64,000 bases of DNA from Acetivibrio clariflavus DSM 19732 (GCF_000237085.1 NC_016627.1:3348118-3412117); one strand, 5' to 3'. Shown: positions 8,731 through 18,058, numbered from the stretch's first letter. The notes: generated by a model not told the origin, from the letters alone. Numbers and translations: made by a program.

Positions 8731-9483
8731 TTAGCTCAAAAATTGCCCCAATACATAAAACAGCAGCAAAAAAACAGTCTGGTTCAATTCACAAACTGCT
8801 CCAAGAATATCTCCTGTAGCACCGCCAAGCTTTCGGGTAAGAATTTTTGTTACAGTCCAGGCAGTAATAATTGAAATAAAAGCTATAAGCAGGCCTTTTA
8901 ATTTTAACACTATTCCAAAAATTATAAAAGATATAATTATTCCTAAAAACATTTCTTTTCTGCCGCAGAAATCTATAAAACTTTTGCCCAGTCCTTCATT
9001 TTTTCTGGCATAAACCGATGTACCCGCACCTATCAGCGATCCAATCCTGCCTGCCACCGGAAAGAGCAGCAAAGCTGCCGGCATCAAATCCAATTCCAGA
9101 AGCACGGTATAATTTATCAGGACAATGCTTATAAGAGCCAAAACCGCATTAGTTCCAACCCTGCTGTCTCTCATTATCTCAAGAATTTTCTCCTTGGGTC
9201 TGTTGGAAAACAAACCGTCAAAGGTATCGCCCAATCCATCAAGATGCAAGCCGCCGGTTAAAACAATATATCCGACAATCAAAAATGCAGCAACCATCTT
9301 TGCAGGTAAAACCAGCTTCAGTACACTGCATAAAGCGAGCAGCAAAACGCCTATAATCAAACCCACAGCAGGGGCAAACACCAATCCCTTGCCATAGTCC
9401 CTTTCGTCACAATTCAAATTAACCGGTATAGGTATTGAGGTAAAGAACTGAACCATTGCAACAAATCTTTTAAATATAATCAC
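8731..9483 (-). CDS. cobS: Adenosylcobinamide-GDP ribazoletransferase (cobalamin synthase)
   Basis: 250 residues, mostly hydrophobic with several membrane segments. It carries the CobS signatures: FFTSIPIP at the N-terminus, the Asp-rich GGLHLDGLGDTFDGLFSNR motif near 80-98, and GRIGSLIGAG. It joins adenosylcobinamide-GDP to alpha-ribazole(-phosphate) to give adenosylcobalamin(-phosphate) at the membrane. A GTG start at 9483 follows GGGAGAAAAAA with proper spacing. The gene is between cobU and cobC in one minus-strand operon. The call is secure from motif and context. Confidence 0.95.
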   Translation of the reverse strand: MIIFKRFVAMVQFFTSIPIPVNLNCDERDYGKGLVFAPAVGLIIGVLLLALCSVLKLVLPAKMVAAFLIVGYIVLTGGLHLDGLGDTFDGLFSNRPKEKILEIMRDSRVGTNAVLALISIVLINYTVLLELDLMPAALLLFPVAGRIGSLIGAGTSVYARKNEGLGKSFIDFCGRKEMFLGIIISFIIFGIVLKLKGLLIAFISIITAWTVTKILTRKLGGATGDILGAVCELNQTVFLLLFYVLGQFLS

Positions 9484-9528
9484 TTTTTTCTCCCATTGCT
9501 TCAGTTTATTAATAATCTCTTAGCGTAT

Positions 9529-10086
9529 TTATTTGATTTTTACAGGTATGCCTGATACACATAAGTATACTTCATCGGCTGCCTGAGCAAGCATTTGATT
9601 TATTCTTCCCGCAATATCTCTAAATATCCTGGAAATTTTATTCTCAGGTACAATACCCATTCCAACCTCATTTGTAACCAAAATAAAAGTAGTATCTTTT
9701 TCATCAACTACTTTCAATAGTTTTTCCATTTCCAGTTTTATTTGCGATTCTATATAATCACAATCACTGCCGGAAGCATTGTCCCAGTCGATAGATGCTT
9801 CCAACATCAGATTTGTAATCATTATTGTTATGCAATCCAGCAAATACACAGCATGTCCGCTCTTTTCACCGGCCAAATGCTTATCCAGATCCTTATAGGC
9901 TTCAATTGTCTTCCAATGGGCCGGTCTCTGTTCCACATGCTTTTTTATCCGAGCCTTCATTTCATCGTCGAAAGGTATTGAAGTTGCTATATATACTACA
10001 TCACAATTGCAGTCCTTTGCTATCTTTTCTGCAAAAGTACTTTTGCCGCTTCTGGCACCTCCCGTCACTACAACCAAACGCCTCAT
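9529..10086 (-). CDS. cobU: Adenosylcobinamide kinase / adenosylcobinamide-phosphate guanylyltransferase
   Basis: 185 residues. The P-loop GGARSGKSTFAEK is at 9-21, the family's YIATSIPFDDEMKARIKKH segment follows at about 33-51, and the motif RPAHWKTIEA contains the region of the guanylylated histidine. LVTNEVGMGIVPENKISR is a CobU signature. The enzyme phosphorylates adenosylcobinamide and then transfers GMP, feeding CobS. A TTG codon precedes the ATG; AAGGAG lies eight bases before the ATG at 10086, which I take as the start. It is flanked by cbiB (63-base gap) and cobS. Confidence 0.95.
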   Translation of the reverse strand: MRRLVVVTGGARSGKSTFAEKIAKDCNCDVVYIATSIPFDDEMKARIKKHVEQRPAHWKTIEAYKDLDKHLAGEKSGHAVYLLDCITIMITNLMLEASIDWDNASGSDCDYIESQIKLEMEKLLKVVDEKDTTFILVTNEVGMGIVPENKISRIFRDIAGRINQMLAQAADEVYLCVSGIPVKIK

Positions 10087-10152
10087 CAACCAAACTCCTT
10101 AAACTTAAGATATATAATACTACACAGCCCGGCTCATAATCAATTCCCATGC

Positions 10153-11205
10153 TCAACTAAAATACCAAGCTGCAAAAATCAGTGAGTACACTATACCGAA
10201 CAAAATCATTCCAATAATTGCGGCTATATACATAAGGGTTATTGTATCCGAAATATCCCTTATCTCCGCACTTCTCTTATTATCTCCAATAATAGGCTTA
10301 TCTACAATATCTCCAAAATATAATCCCGATCCGCCCAATCTTATACCCAGTGCGCCGGCAATAGCAGCTTCAGGATAGCCCAAATTGGGACTGTGATGCT
10401 TTCTTTTATCTCTCCTCATTATGGCAAAACTGCTCTTAAAGTCTTTCTTTAAAAATATCGAAGCTATAACAAACAATAACCCAGTTATCCTGGCCGGCAG
10501 AAAATTTGCCAATTCATTTATTTTCACCGCAGCATACCCAAAGCTTTCACATTTCCCATTTTTATAGCCTTTTGCTAATTTTATTGCATTAATTGTCTTA
10601 TACAAGTAAACCATAGGGGCGCCTAATCCAAACAACGAGCCTATTACCGCATAGAAAACAGGTGAGATAACACTCTCGGCTGTCCTGTCGGCAGCATGCT
10701 CAACAGTACCTCTTATTATATCCTGCTCATCAAAACGCTCTATTTCTCTTCCTATATTTTTCGAAAGAATATTTCCGGCTTTGAAAATATCCCTGTCCTT
10801 CAGTGCATCACATACCTCGACGCTTTCAAACGCCACAGACTTTATGGCAAAAGCAGAATAAATAAAGTATACATTAACAACATGGTATACAACAGGATTT
10901 ATTAAGTAAGCTACTCCAATTAATAACAACATAATTATGGTAATTAACAAAGCCATTATAATTGTAAAGCACATACCGGAATACTTTTCTGTTCTATTCC
11001 TGTGTACACCCCTGTGTACATAATCGTCACCCAAAGCCTTAACCTTCTTGCTATAAAGCAAATCTGTAATCTTCCTATAACCAACTTCAACAACTTTTGT
11101 CAACCAGTTGATAAACTTTACAGGATGCGGTATCCATTTCGGATATCCAATAATTACCTCAAGCACAAAGGCAATAAAAACATCCATCAGTGGGTATAGG
11201 CTCAT
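10153..11205 (-). CDS. cbiB: Adenosylcobinamide-phosphate synthase
   Basis: About 350 residues with membrane segments near both ends and centre. CbiB/CobD signatures include DVFIAFVLEVIIGYPKWIPHPV near the start, the EHAADRTAESVISPVFYAVIG block at about 170-190, and HHSPNLGYPEAAIAGALGIRLGG. It attaches aminopropanol (or its phosphate) to adenosylcobyric acid. The ATG at 11205 is preferred because AAAGGGGAC lies about six bases upstream. It heads the cbiB-cobU-cobS-cobC operon. No cobalamin riboswitch core (B12 box) is visible in the leader. Confidence 0.93.
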   Translation of the reverse strand: MSLYPLMDVFIAFVLEVIIGYPKWIPHPVKFINWLTKVVEVGYRKITDLLYSKKVKALGDDYVHRGVHRNRTEKYSGMCFTIIMALLITIIMLLLIGVAYLINPVVYHVVNVYFIYSAFAIKSVAFESVEVCDALKDRDIFKAGNILSKNIGREIERFDEQDIIRGTVEHAADRTAESVISPVFYAVIGSLFGLGAPMVYLYKTINAIKLAKGYKNGKCESFGYAAVKINELANFLPARITGLLFVIASIFLKKDFKSSFAIMRRDKRKHHSPNLGYPEAAIAGALGIRLGGSGLYFGDIVDKPIIGDNKRSAEIRDISDTITLMYIAAIIGMILFGIVYSLIFAAWYFS

Positions 11206-11314
11206 TAATATGTCCCCTTTCAATACTATACAATTATAGTTAAACTCAACACAAAATACATATTTTTAAAAATCCCTTTGAAGTTATATACAAAGAAGGC
11301 GCTTTTGTCCCCTA

Positions 11315-11458
11315 TTATGCTTCGGGTTCATATTTTGCATCAAGATATCTGCATTGAATAGATAAATGCATACAACTATTTTTGCTTTCCGGATCAGCAG
11401 AATTACAAACCGAAACTGAACATTCCGAAATTTCTGAAGCTATAAAATAAAAACTGCA
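11315..11458 (-). other. Possible gene remnant: 48-codon Cys-rich open frame without a good start
   Basis: Between lysC and cbiB an open frame runs from just after a TAA to tandem stops TAA-TAG (11312-11317). It encodes a Cys-rich stretch ending in CMHLSIQCRYLDAKYEPEA, and upstream has ECSVSVCNSADPESKNS. No ATG, GTG or TTG lies near the 5' end and no ribosome binding site is visible. It reads like real protein rather than random AT sequence. It may be a small cysteine protein whose start has been lost, or one using a rare start codon. No family is recognised. Confidence 0.3.
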
Positions 11459-11579
11459 TTACACATTTAATTATACGCTTGTTCTACATTAATTATATCA
11501 TTTCTTGAACAAATTCAATATATATATTTTAATCTTTTATGCATGCTGCTGTAAGTTTGAACAAAAGAAAACAATTTAC

Positions 11580-11621
11580 AAAAAGTAGTATTTCCTTGCT
11601 ATATTAGAAACACTACTTTTT
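11580..11621 (-). terminator. Rho-independent terminator of the hom-lysC operon
   Basis: Arms 11580-11594 and 11607-11621 pair over 15 bases with one wobble. On the minus strand the hairpin runs into a T-rich stretch. It lies about 50 bases after the lysC stop codon. Confidence 0.8.
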
Positions 11622-11668
11622 GCATTAAGTCATAATTATATTGCCTTAAGTTCCATTTTCTAAACATC

Positions 11669-13018
11669 CTAATTAAAGAATTCATTGTACAATGCCTTGA
11701 CAGCTTTTTCACTATCCACTGCTCTTATACCAAACATCAGGCTAACTTCAGAAGAACCCTGATTAATCATTTCTATATTTACTCCAGCTTTTGCAAGGGC
11801 ATTAGCTGCTCTGGCACAAATCCCCACAGTTCTCAGCATTCCTTCCCCAACTATCATAACTAACGCCAAGCCCCGTTCTACAGTAACATCATCTACATTT
11901 AACTCATCTTTAATGCGCTTGATTAAATGCTCTTCATTTACTTTGTCCAGCTGTTTTTCCTCTAAAATAATGGATATATTGTCAATCCCCGAAGGAGTAT
12001 GTTCGTAAGATAATCCTTCGTCTTCCAAAATGTTTAACAATCTCCTGCCAAATCCTATTTCCCTGTTCATCATATACTTGCTTACATATATTGTACAAAA
12101 TCCTGTGCCGCTGGCTATTCCCACTACATGATTGTCTCCCACCTCACGTGCGGGTGTAATAAGTGTTCCCGGTGCTTTAGGATTATTGGTGTTTTTTATA
12201 CATACAGGAATACCCATTCTATATACCGGTTCGAGAGTTTCCTCATGCAGTACGGAAAAGCCTGAATAGGACAGTTCTCTCATTTCCCTGTATGTAAAAA
12301 CCGGGATAGGTTTCGGATTGTCAATAATATTTGGATTTGCTGCAAAAACCGAGTCAACGTCGGTAAAGTTCTCATACAAATCGGCCTTTACGGCAGCTGC
12401 CAAAATTGAACCTGTAATATCTGAACCTCCACGGGGAAATGTCACCACATCTCCCTTTTTAGAATATCCAAAAAAGCCTGGGAAAATCATTATGCCGGAC
12501 CTGTCTTTTAACCTAGCCAGATGGTCGAAGGATTCAGGAAGTACTCTGGCATTGCCGAATTCATCACTAAGCAGCATACCTGCATCCTTAGGATTGATAT
12601 ATTCAGCCTCAATCCCCTTGCTCTTAAGATATTCTGCCACCAGCTTTGCACTGTTGTCCTCCCCGGCGGCCTTAAGAGTATCCATAAACTTTCCGGGATT
12701 GCTTTTGTCCATACCCATGCGTTCCTTTAAATCGTCGGAAATAATCTTTACGATTTCATTGGACAAATTAAGGCCCTGGGCAATTTCTTCATATCTTGCG
12801 ACAACAGCATTGAGCTCCGCTTCTGCACTGCCCCCGCCAAGACACTTCTCTGCAAGGGAAATTAACAAATCGGTCACTTTTATGTCATCTTTATAACGTT
12901 TCCCCGGTGCCGACACAACTATTAAACGTCTGTCAGGGTCTGATAAAACAATATCACATACTTTTTTAATCTGCTCTGCATTTGCAAGCGATGTTCCACC
13001 AAATTTTGCAACTTTCAT
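11669..13018 (-). CDS. lysC: Aspartate kinase
   Basis: 449 residues. The kinase domain starts with the signature KFGGTSLANAEQIKKV, and the catalytic GFFGYSKKGDVVTFPRGGSDITG segment is at about 188-211. Two ACT domains follow at about 305-449 (IYVSKYMMNREIGFGRRL and VMIVGEGMLRTVGICARAANALA), where lysine or threonine usually acts in feedback control. It phosphorylates aspartate, the first step to lysine, threonine and methionine. The ATG follows GGAGGTTAAATA. It is the last gene of an ACT protein - hom - lysC operon, so this isozyme is probably tied to threonine synthesis. Confidence 0.95.
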   Translation of the reverse strand: MKVAKFGGTSLANAEQIKKVCDIVLSDPDRRLIVVSAPGKRYKDDIKVTDLLISLAEKCLGGGSAEAELNAVVARYEEIAQGLNLSNEIVKIISDDLKERMGMDKSNPGKFMDTLKAAGEDNSAKLVAEYLKSKGIEAEYINPKDAGMLLSDEFGNARVLPESFDHLARLKDRSGIMIFPGFFGYSKKGDVVTFPRGGSDITGSILAAAVKADLYENFTDVDSVFAANPNIIDNPKPIPVFTYREMRELSYSGFSVLHEETLEPVYRMGIPVCIKNTNNPKAPGTLITPAREVGDNHVVGIASGTGFCTIYVSKYMMNREIGFGRRLLNILEDEGLSYEHTPSGIDNISIILEEKQLDKVNEEHLIKRIKDELNVDDVTVERGLALVMIVGEGMLRTVGICARAANALAKAGVNIEMINQGSSEVSLMFGIRAVDSEKAVKALYNEFFN

Positions 13019-13090
13019 TATTTAACCTCCACTACACAGTAAATTCTCAAAGACTGTTTAAGCTTTTAGGGATCTTGATATATTTTATTC

Positions 13091-14338
13091 TTACAATATT
13101 CTTATGGTGTTAACCAATTCCCTGACAGCTTCAGAGTTTGAAATTACTTCAAATTTTTCCTTATGTTCCTTCTCAAGAATATTCTCGGTTACAAAAGCCA
13201 ACTCATCTTTTTGCTGAACCTTTAGAGGTTTGAGCCATTCCACATTTCCATACAGGGAGTTTACCAATTCTTTAGCCTCACTCTCATTGTCAGTTTTTAT
13301 TCTAACCAGATATTTTGCCTTGGTTTCCATTATATCTATAACATTGGATCCCTCAGCAACATTCCAGTCATAGCCTCCACAGCTTCCCCAATGCTTAACT
13401 ATTTCAATTATATCGGCAACAACTGCACTTGCAGTAGGCAGTTTACCGGCGCCGCGGCCATAGAACATGGCTTCTCCAATTGCATCTCCTTTTACCACAA
13501 TAGCATTGAAAACATCTTCCACATTATACAGCGGATTGTCCTTATCAACTATGGCAGGGCTTACCCTTGCAACTATCTTGTCGCCAACTTTTTCACTCAT
13601 TGCAACAAGTTTAATGGAAGCATTGAGACTTTCAGCATATTTTATATCGGTAAGAGTTATCTTGGATATCCCTTCAGTGTAAATGTTTTTGTAGTCAACA
13701 AATTCATTATAGGCAATGGAAGAGAGTATGGCTATTTTTCTGCACGAGTCGTGTCCCTCTATATCGGCAGTCGGGTTTGCTTCCGCATAACCGTTCTTTT
13801 GTGCCTCTTTAAGGGCCACATCAAAGTCTTTTCCGTCTTTTTTCATCTGAGTTAAAATATAGTTGGTAGTTCCATTTAAAATACCAACAATGCTATATAT
13901 CTCATTTGCAGCCAAACAGCGGTTAAGCGGCCTGATTATTGGAATTCCGCCTCCAACGCTGGCTTCAAAAAGATAGTTTATATTGTTGTTCTTAGCTATT
14001 TTTAATAGTTCAGGGCCATAGGTTGCAATCAGCTCTTTATTTGAAGTAACAACGTGCTTACCGCATTCCAAAGCCCTTTTTGTATACTCATAGGCAATTT
14101 TTGCTCCGCCGATGGTTTCCACAACAATGTTTATGGAATCATCTCCAAAAATCTCCTCCGGATTCTTGGTTATAAGAGCTTTATCCGGACAGGTATCGTC
14201 AAAATCCCTAATGTCCAATATTTTCTTTACTCTGATTTCCTGACCGGCTTTTTGAGATATGCTTTCGCAATTTTTCTTTATAATCTCGACAACTCCTGAT
14301 CCTACAACACCATATCCTAAAACTGCAACATTAATCAC
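13091..14338 (-). CDS. hom: Homoserine dehydrogenase
   Basis: About 415 residues. The NAD(P)-binding GYGVVGSGVVE motif lies at the N-terminus and the substrate-binding block GGGIPIIRPLNRCLAANEIYS at about 148-168. The catalytic lysine/aspartate region is NGTTNYILTQM ... AEANPTADIEGHDSCRKIA. A C-terminal ACT domain (about 345-416) offers feedback control. It reduces aspartate semialdehyde to homoserine. A TTG precedes the GTG; GAGGGGG lies eight bases before the GTG at 14338, which I choose as start. Eleven bases separate it from the ACT-domain gene upstream, and lysC follows 70 bases later. Confidence 0.95.
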   Translation of the reverse strand: MINVAVLGYGVVGSGVVEIIKKNCESISQKAGQEIRVKKILDIRDFDDTCPDKALITKNPEEIFGDDSINIVVETIGGAKIAYEYTKRALECGKHVVTSNKELIATYGPELLKIAKNNNINYLFEASVGGGIPIIRPLNRCLAANEIYSIVGILNGTTNYILTQMKKDGKDFDVALKEAQKNGYAEANPTADIEGHDSCRKIAILSSIAYNEFVDYKNIYTEGISKITLTDIKYAESLNASIKLVAMSEKVGDKIVARVSPAIVDKDNPLYNVEDVFNAIVVKGDAIGEAMFYGRGAGKLPTASAVVADIIEIVKHWGSCGGYDWNVAEGSNVIDIMETKAKYLVRIKTDNESEAKELVNSLYGNVEWLKPLKVQQKDELAFVTENILEKEHKEKFEVISNSEAVRELVNTIRIL

Positions 14339-14352
14339 CAAAAAAACCCCCT

Positions 14353-14796
14353 CTATTCTCTAGCAAGAATTTCTTGTCTTCTAACGCCATCAATTTTACT
14401 AATCTCTTCCATCAATTCGTTAATCTCAATTATCATACCATCGGTCTCTATCGAAATTGTCACATCCGCCAGACCGTTAATCGGTATATTCTGGTTAATA
14501 GTCAGAATATTGGCTTTTGCAGCCGAAATCTTGTTTATTATGCTTGAAAGTATTCCGGAAAAGTCCTCCACCACAAAAAACAGAGTCATGACTCTTCCTC
14601 TTGAGGTTTCATAAAACGGGAATACATAATCCCTGTATTTGTAAAACGCACTTCGGCTTATCCCCACTCTCTTCACGGCTTCATTAATATTCTTCACTAC
14701 ACCGCTAGAAAGCAGTTTTTTAACTTCGACAACTTTAATAAAAACTTCCGGAAGTACCGAAGTATCCACCAGATAGTATTTTGAGGCGTTTTTCAT
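14353..14796 (-). CDS. ACT-domain regulator (UPF0735 / PheB-like)
   Basis: 147 residues. The N-terminal half is helical with a helix-turn-helix-like stretch (NEAVKRVGISRSAFYKYRDYVFPF at about 38-61), and the C-terminal half is one ACT domain (MTLFFVVEDFSGILSSIINKI). This is the UPF0735/PheB group commonly found next to hom and lysC in Firmicutes. ACT domains bind amino acids, so a sensor or regulatory partner role in threonine/homoserine synthesis is likely; no enzymatic residues are seen. The ATG follows GGAGGATGAC. It heads the operon and a plausible promoter lies 50-80 bases upstream. Confidence 0.85.
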   Translation of the reverse strand: MKNASKYYLVDTSVLPEVFIKVVEVKKLLSSGVVKNINEAVKRVGISRSAFYKYRDYVFPFYETSRGRVMTLFFVVEDFSGILSSIINKISAAKANILTINQNIPINGLADVTISIETDGMIIEINELMEEISKIDGVRRQEILARE

Positions 14797-14845
14797 GTCA
14801 TCCTCCGTGTCTTTGTCTCACGCACAAATGTGCTCCTATGGTGTA

Positions 14846-14874
14846 ATCTTAGCACAAGTCAATTTCCAATTCAA
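14846..14874 (-). promoter_or_regulatory. Probable sigma-A promoter of the ACT-hom-lysC operon
   Basis: On the minus strand TTGAAT (14869-14874) and TAAGAT (14846-14851) are separated by 17 bases, with a TG extension before the -10. A short GCACA/TGTGC palindrome in the leader follows. The spacing is ideal, but the assignment rests on pattern alone. Confidence 0.5.
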
Positions 14875-14957
14875 TAGTTTTTATTGATTTTTTTCATGTA
14901 AAAATTTTATATTGACAATATTTACAAATATAAAAATTTGAATTTCCTCATTATATC

Positions 14958-14992
14958 AAAAAAAGAATATGCTGTGCTGCATATCCTTTTTT
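14958..14992 (-). terminator. Rho-independent terminator after the HD-GYP response regulator gene
   Basis: Arms 14958-14972 and 14979-14992 form an A/T-rich hairpin around a GGATATGC/GCATATTC core. On the minus strand a G-U pair closes the only mismatch and a run of T follows. It is about 45 bases past the stop at 15036. Confidence 0.7.
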
Positions 14993-15035
14993 AAATAAAA
15001 TTTATAAGAATTTTGCAATTTTCACAGTTTAACTT

Positions 15036-16544
15036 CTACTTGCAAACTTCTTGTATCTCTTTCTGCAGCGAATTAAAGTCTTCCAGAATAGTCATAAATT
15101 TCTTAACAACCTGGGCATCAAACTGCGTACCGGCATTTGATACAAGTTGTCTTTTAGCATCATCCAAATCTAGTTTTGATCTGTACATTCTGTCGGAGGT
15201 CATAGCATCAAAAGCATCGGCTACAGAGATAATTTTAGCCAAAAACGGAATTTCATCGCCTTTGATTCCGTAAGGATATCCTCTTCCATCTATTCTTTCA
15301 TGATGATAAAGTACTATAGGTACTATTTCTTTAAACATAGATACAGCGGAAAGTATATTGGCACCCTTTATAGGGTGTTTTTTTATTTCAGAATATTCCC
15401 AATCGTTTAACTTATCGTTTTTTAACAAAATATCATCGGCAGTTCCTATCTTGCCAATATCATGGAATATTCCGCCGGCTTCAAGTCTTTCAATTTCATC
15501 TTCAGGTAAATTAAAAGCTTTGCCTATTTTTACGGCATAGAATGCCACCCTGTCAGAATGCCCCCTTGTATAGACATCTTTAGCATCAACAGCCAACCGC
15601 AATGCCTGTATAGCATCCAAATACCTTTGCTTCAGCTCATTGTACGTTCTCTCCAACTCACTGTTCTTGGCATTTACCATAGAATGAAGAAATACATTGC
15701 TAATGGCCGTTGCAGCCTGAGTAGAGTAAATCTCAAGGAACTCTATTTGCTCCTCATAATTATCCGTTTCAAGATAAATTACTCCTTCGGTCCTCACCAG
15801 TTCGCTCTTGCTGTTTAGGGGCAAAAAAACACCTTGCTCCAATTTTACCGGCCGTCCTTTTGTTTTTGCAATCCCTATCGATTCCATAATTTGGTAATCC
15901 AGCATACCCAGAAGTTCTTCCAAAGATTTATCGTATTTTCCTACACCTTTTATAAAACTACTGTTGTTAGCCGACAGCCCCACAAAATCATCTATAAGTA
16001 TAAATGCATTTTCACTATGTACTAACTTCAGAATTTCCGTCAAAATTTCTTTAATTATATCTCCTATGGACTGCAATTGATATATCTTAGGTACAGAATC
16101 AAGTATACTCTTTAAGCCGTCTCTGAACTTCTTTATTGTCCTTTTTTGAGATATTGACTTTATTGCCGATTCAATAAGCAATATAAGTTGGTCAAAGTTA
16201 TCGCTCTTTTCGCAGTATGCTTGTATATCCAAAGATTTTATTGTCTCCAGAGGAGGAGCAACATCTTTATATCCTGTCAAAAGCAAAATATAGATATCGT
16301 TGTTAAACTGCCGGATTCTTTTTACAACCTCGTCTCCCTGTATGGGCTCCATTAAAAAGTCCAGCACCAGTAAATCGTAATTTTCCCTTTCAATTTTCTC
16401 GATTGCCTCCAGAGGATTATTTACCCCTTCAAAATGGTATCCTAAGCGATTGACAATTACCGACAGCGAATCTATGATACCATCATCATCGTCAACCACA
16501 ATTATTCTATACTCCGATTGTTTTTGAATATTCTTTTTTCTCAC
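15036..16544 (-). CDS. Response regulator with HD-GYP c-di-GMP phosphodiesterase domain
   Basis: About 502 residues. A receiver domain comes first, with IIVVDDDDGIIDS, the phospho-acceptor in LLVLDFLMEPIQGDEVV, and LLLTGYKD. A GAF-like middle region with a coiled coil follows (about 150-310). The HD-GYP domain occupies about 315-500: the HD motif is in AGGIFHDIGKIG, the GYP motif in HHERIDGRGYPYGIKG, and ISVADAFDAMTSDRMYR follows. All metal-ligand motifs are intact, so c-di-GMP hydrolysis is likely. I choose the GTG at 16544 because AGGGAGG lies eight bases upstream; the longer frame from 16583 has no such site. The gene is monocistronic and ends at a terminator. Confidence 0.9.
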   Translation of the reverse strand: MRKKNIQKQSEYRIIVVDDDDGIIDSLSVIVNRLGYHFEGVNNPLEAIEKIERENYDLLVLDFLMEPIQGDEVVKRIRQFNNDIYILLLTGYKDVAPPLETIKSLDIQAYCEKSDNFDQLILLIESAIKSISQKRTIKKFRDGLKSILDSVPKIYQLQSIGDIIKEILTEILKLVHSENAFILIDDFVGLSANNSSFIKGVGKYDKSLEELLGMLDYQIMESIGIAKTKGRPVKLEQGVFLPLNSKSELVRTEGVIYLETDNYEEQIEFLEIYSTQAATAISNVFLHSMVNAKNSELERTYNELKQRYLDAIQALRLAVDAKDVYTRGHSDRVAFYAVKIGKAFNLPEDEIERLEAGGIFHDIGKIGTADDILLKNDKLNDWEYSEIKKHPIKGANILSAVSMFKEIVPIVLYHHERIDGRGYPYGIKGDEIPFLAKIISVADAFDAMTSDRMYRSKLDLDDAKRQLVSNAGTQFDAQVVKKFMTILEDFNSLQKEIQEVCK

Positions 16545-16924
16545 AATACATCCTCCCTTGAACTTACAAGCATGTAATTGCATATATGCTGAACGATCTC
16601 TCTATAATTTCTTATCTGAATATTTTTGCAAATTTTAACCTTTTCAAGATACAAAACCACATAATTTCAGGTAACTTTTTCAGCCTTCTGATGGAGAAAT
16701 ATTGCTATATAAACCTATATCGGCATAAAAAAACGATTATATAATGAAATTTTTCATTTTGCATATTAAATTAATTTGACCTTTGTATTAATAAAAAACC
16801 AATGAGAGATACTATAAAAAATAACGTAAATAACTTTTCCATAACAGATAAAAACTATGGAGAGTTTAATAAAACAAGCTTCACCATGGTTAATATCAAT
16901 ACACAATAAAAATGGAGGATGGAT
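16545..16924. other. Divergent intergenic region
   Basis: A 380-base AT-rich spacer between the HD-GYP regulator (minus) and the oxidoreductase gene (plus). It should carry promoters for both. No ORF, tRNA or conserved riboswitch core could be supported. Confidence 0.5.
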
Positions 16925-18013
16925 ATGAAAACAATTCGTTTAGGCATAATCGGAACCGGTATGGCACTAGAACGCCTTCATTACCCTGCCCTGCAGGAAC
17001 TTGGCGACAAATACCAAATTGTTGCATTATGCAACAGGACACGCAAAGATGCGGAGGACTTCGCAAGAAAGATAAACCTTGACCTAAGCAATGTATACGA
17101 TGACTATAATAAAATGCTTTTAAGAGACGACCTTGACGCAGTGGATATCCTGGTTCCCATTGAATTGAATTACACTGTATCGGAAGCTGTGGCAAAAGCC
17201 GGAATTGATTTTATATGTGAAAAGCCAATGGCTTCGAGTATGAAAGAAGCCAATAAATACCTGACACTGTCAAAAAAATACAACGTAAAAATAATGATTG
17301 CAGAAAACTATAGGTATAATGAAGAAAACAATATAATCCGTGATATTGTAAACAGCAAAAAAATAGGTGATACGGTATATTTTATCAGGAATAATATTTC
17401 ATGCTTCCCCTGTGAAATGACCAAAGATACCTTCGCTGCGAAAGAGTGGCGGCAGCACCCAAAATACTACGGAGGAGCATTTTTGGATGCAGCACTCCAT
17501 GATCTTGCAGCCTTAAGGCATATATTCGGTGCTGTGGAATGTGTGCAGGCCTTCGGCAAACCGCAGCAGGAAGACTTTAATCCGTACCTCTCCATTAATA
17601 CCAATATTTTGTTTAAAAACGGCGTAATAGGTCAATACAACTATTTCCCTTCCGGTATAGAAACCCAGAAACCTCCGGTGGGCTTAAGGATATTCGGAAC
17701 CAAAGGTGAAATATATTTAGAAGACAAAAACTGCGGAATTATAAATATTTCATACCATGACGGCAAAACGGAGCAAATTAAATATACACCGGAACGGGGC
17801 TATTACAACGAATTGCTAAATTTCTACAACGCTTTGAATGGAACGGAACAAATATCTGTCACACCGGATATCGAGTATGGAGACGTTAAAATGGTATTTG
17901 ATACGTTAAAATCCATTTCTAAACGGGAAATAATCTATGTTGATGCTCCATCTCCGGTAAAGGAAACCTCCTTTACAGAACATGAAAATCACAATCCCCT
18001 TTACTTTCAATAA
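16925..18013 (+). CDS. Gfo/Idh/MocA-family NAD(P)-dependent oxidoreductase
   Basis: 362 residues. The N-terminal Rossmann domain has LGIIGTGMALERLHYPAL and the family's sugar-dehydrogenase signature FICEKPMASSMKEA near 100-113, with the catalytic-type EKP lysine. The C-terminal alpha/beta domain contains GGAFLDAALHDLAALRHIFG, where Asp and His would contact a polyol or sugar substrate. The ATG at 16919 touches the GGAGG site, so the ATG at 16925, six bases further, is preferred. No sugar-utilisation neighbours are present, so the substrate is unknown. A strong hairpin terminator follows at once. Confidence 0.88.
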   Translation: MKTIRLGIIGTGMALERLHYPALQELGDKYQIVALCNRTRKDAEDFARKINLDLSNVYDDYNKMLLRDDLDAVDILVPIELNYTVSEAVAKAGIDFICEKPMASSMKEANKYLTLSKKYNVKIMIAENYRYNEENNIIRDIVNSKKIGDTVYFIRNNISCFPCEMTKDTFAAKEWRQHPKYYGGAFLDAALHDLAALRHIFGAVECVQAFGKPQQEDFNPYLSINTNILFKNGVIGQYNYFPSGIETQKPPVGLRIFGTKGEIYLEDKNCGIINISYHDGKTEQIKYTPERGYYNELLNFYNALNGTEQISVTPDIEYGDVKMVFDTLKSISKREIIYVDAPSPVKETSFTEHENHNPLYFQ

Positions 18014-18046
18014 AATTTCGGGGCACCCCTGTCCCGAAAAATTTTT
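18014..18046 (+). terminator. Terminator between the oxidoreductase gene and cheY
   Basis: An inverted repeat with core TTCGGGGCA / TGTCCCGAA (one mismatch) is extended by A and T tracts and ends in six T on the plus strand. It can act in both directions between the convergent genes. Confidence 0.8.
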
Positions 18047-18058
18047 TAATAGTCCTTT

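Noticed and set aside
11206-11668. Cobalamin riboswitch for the cbiB operon
   Set aside because: No B12 box (GCCACTG-type core) could be found on the minus strand.
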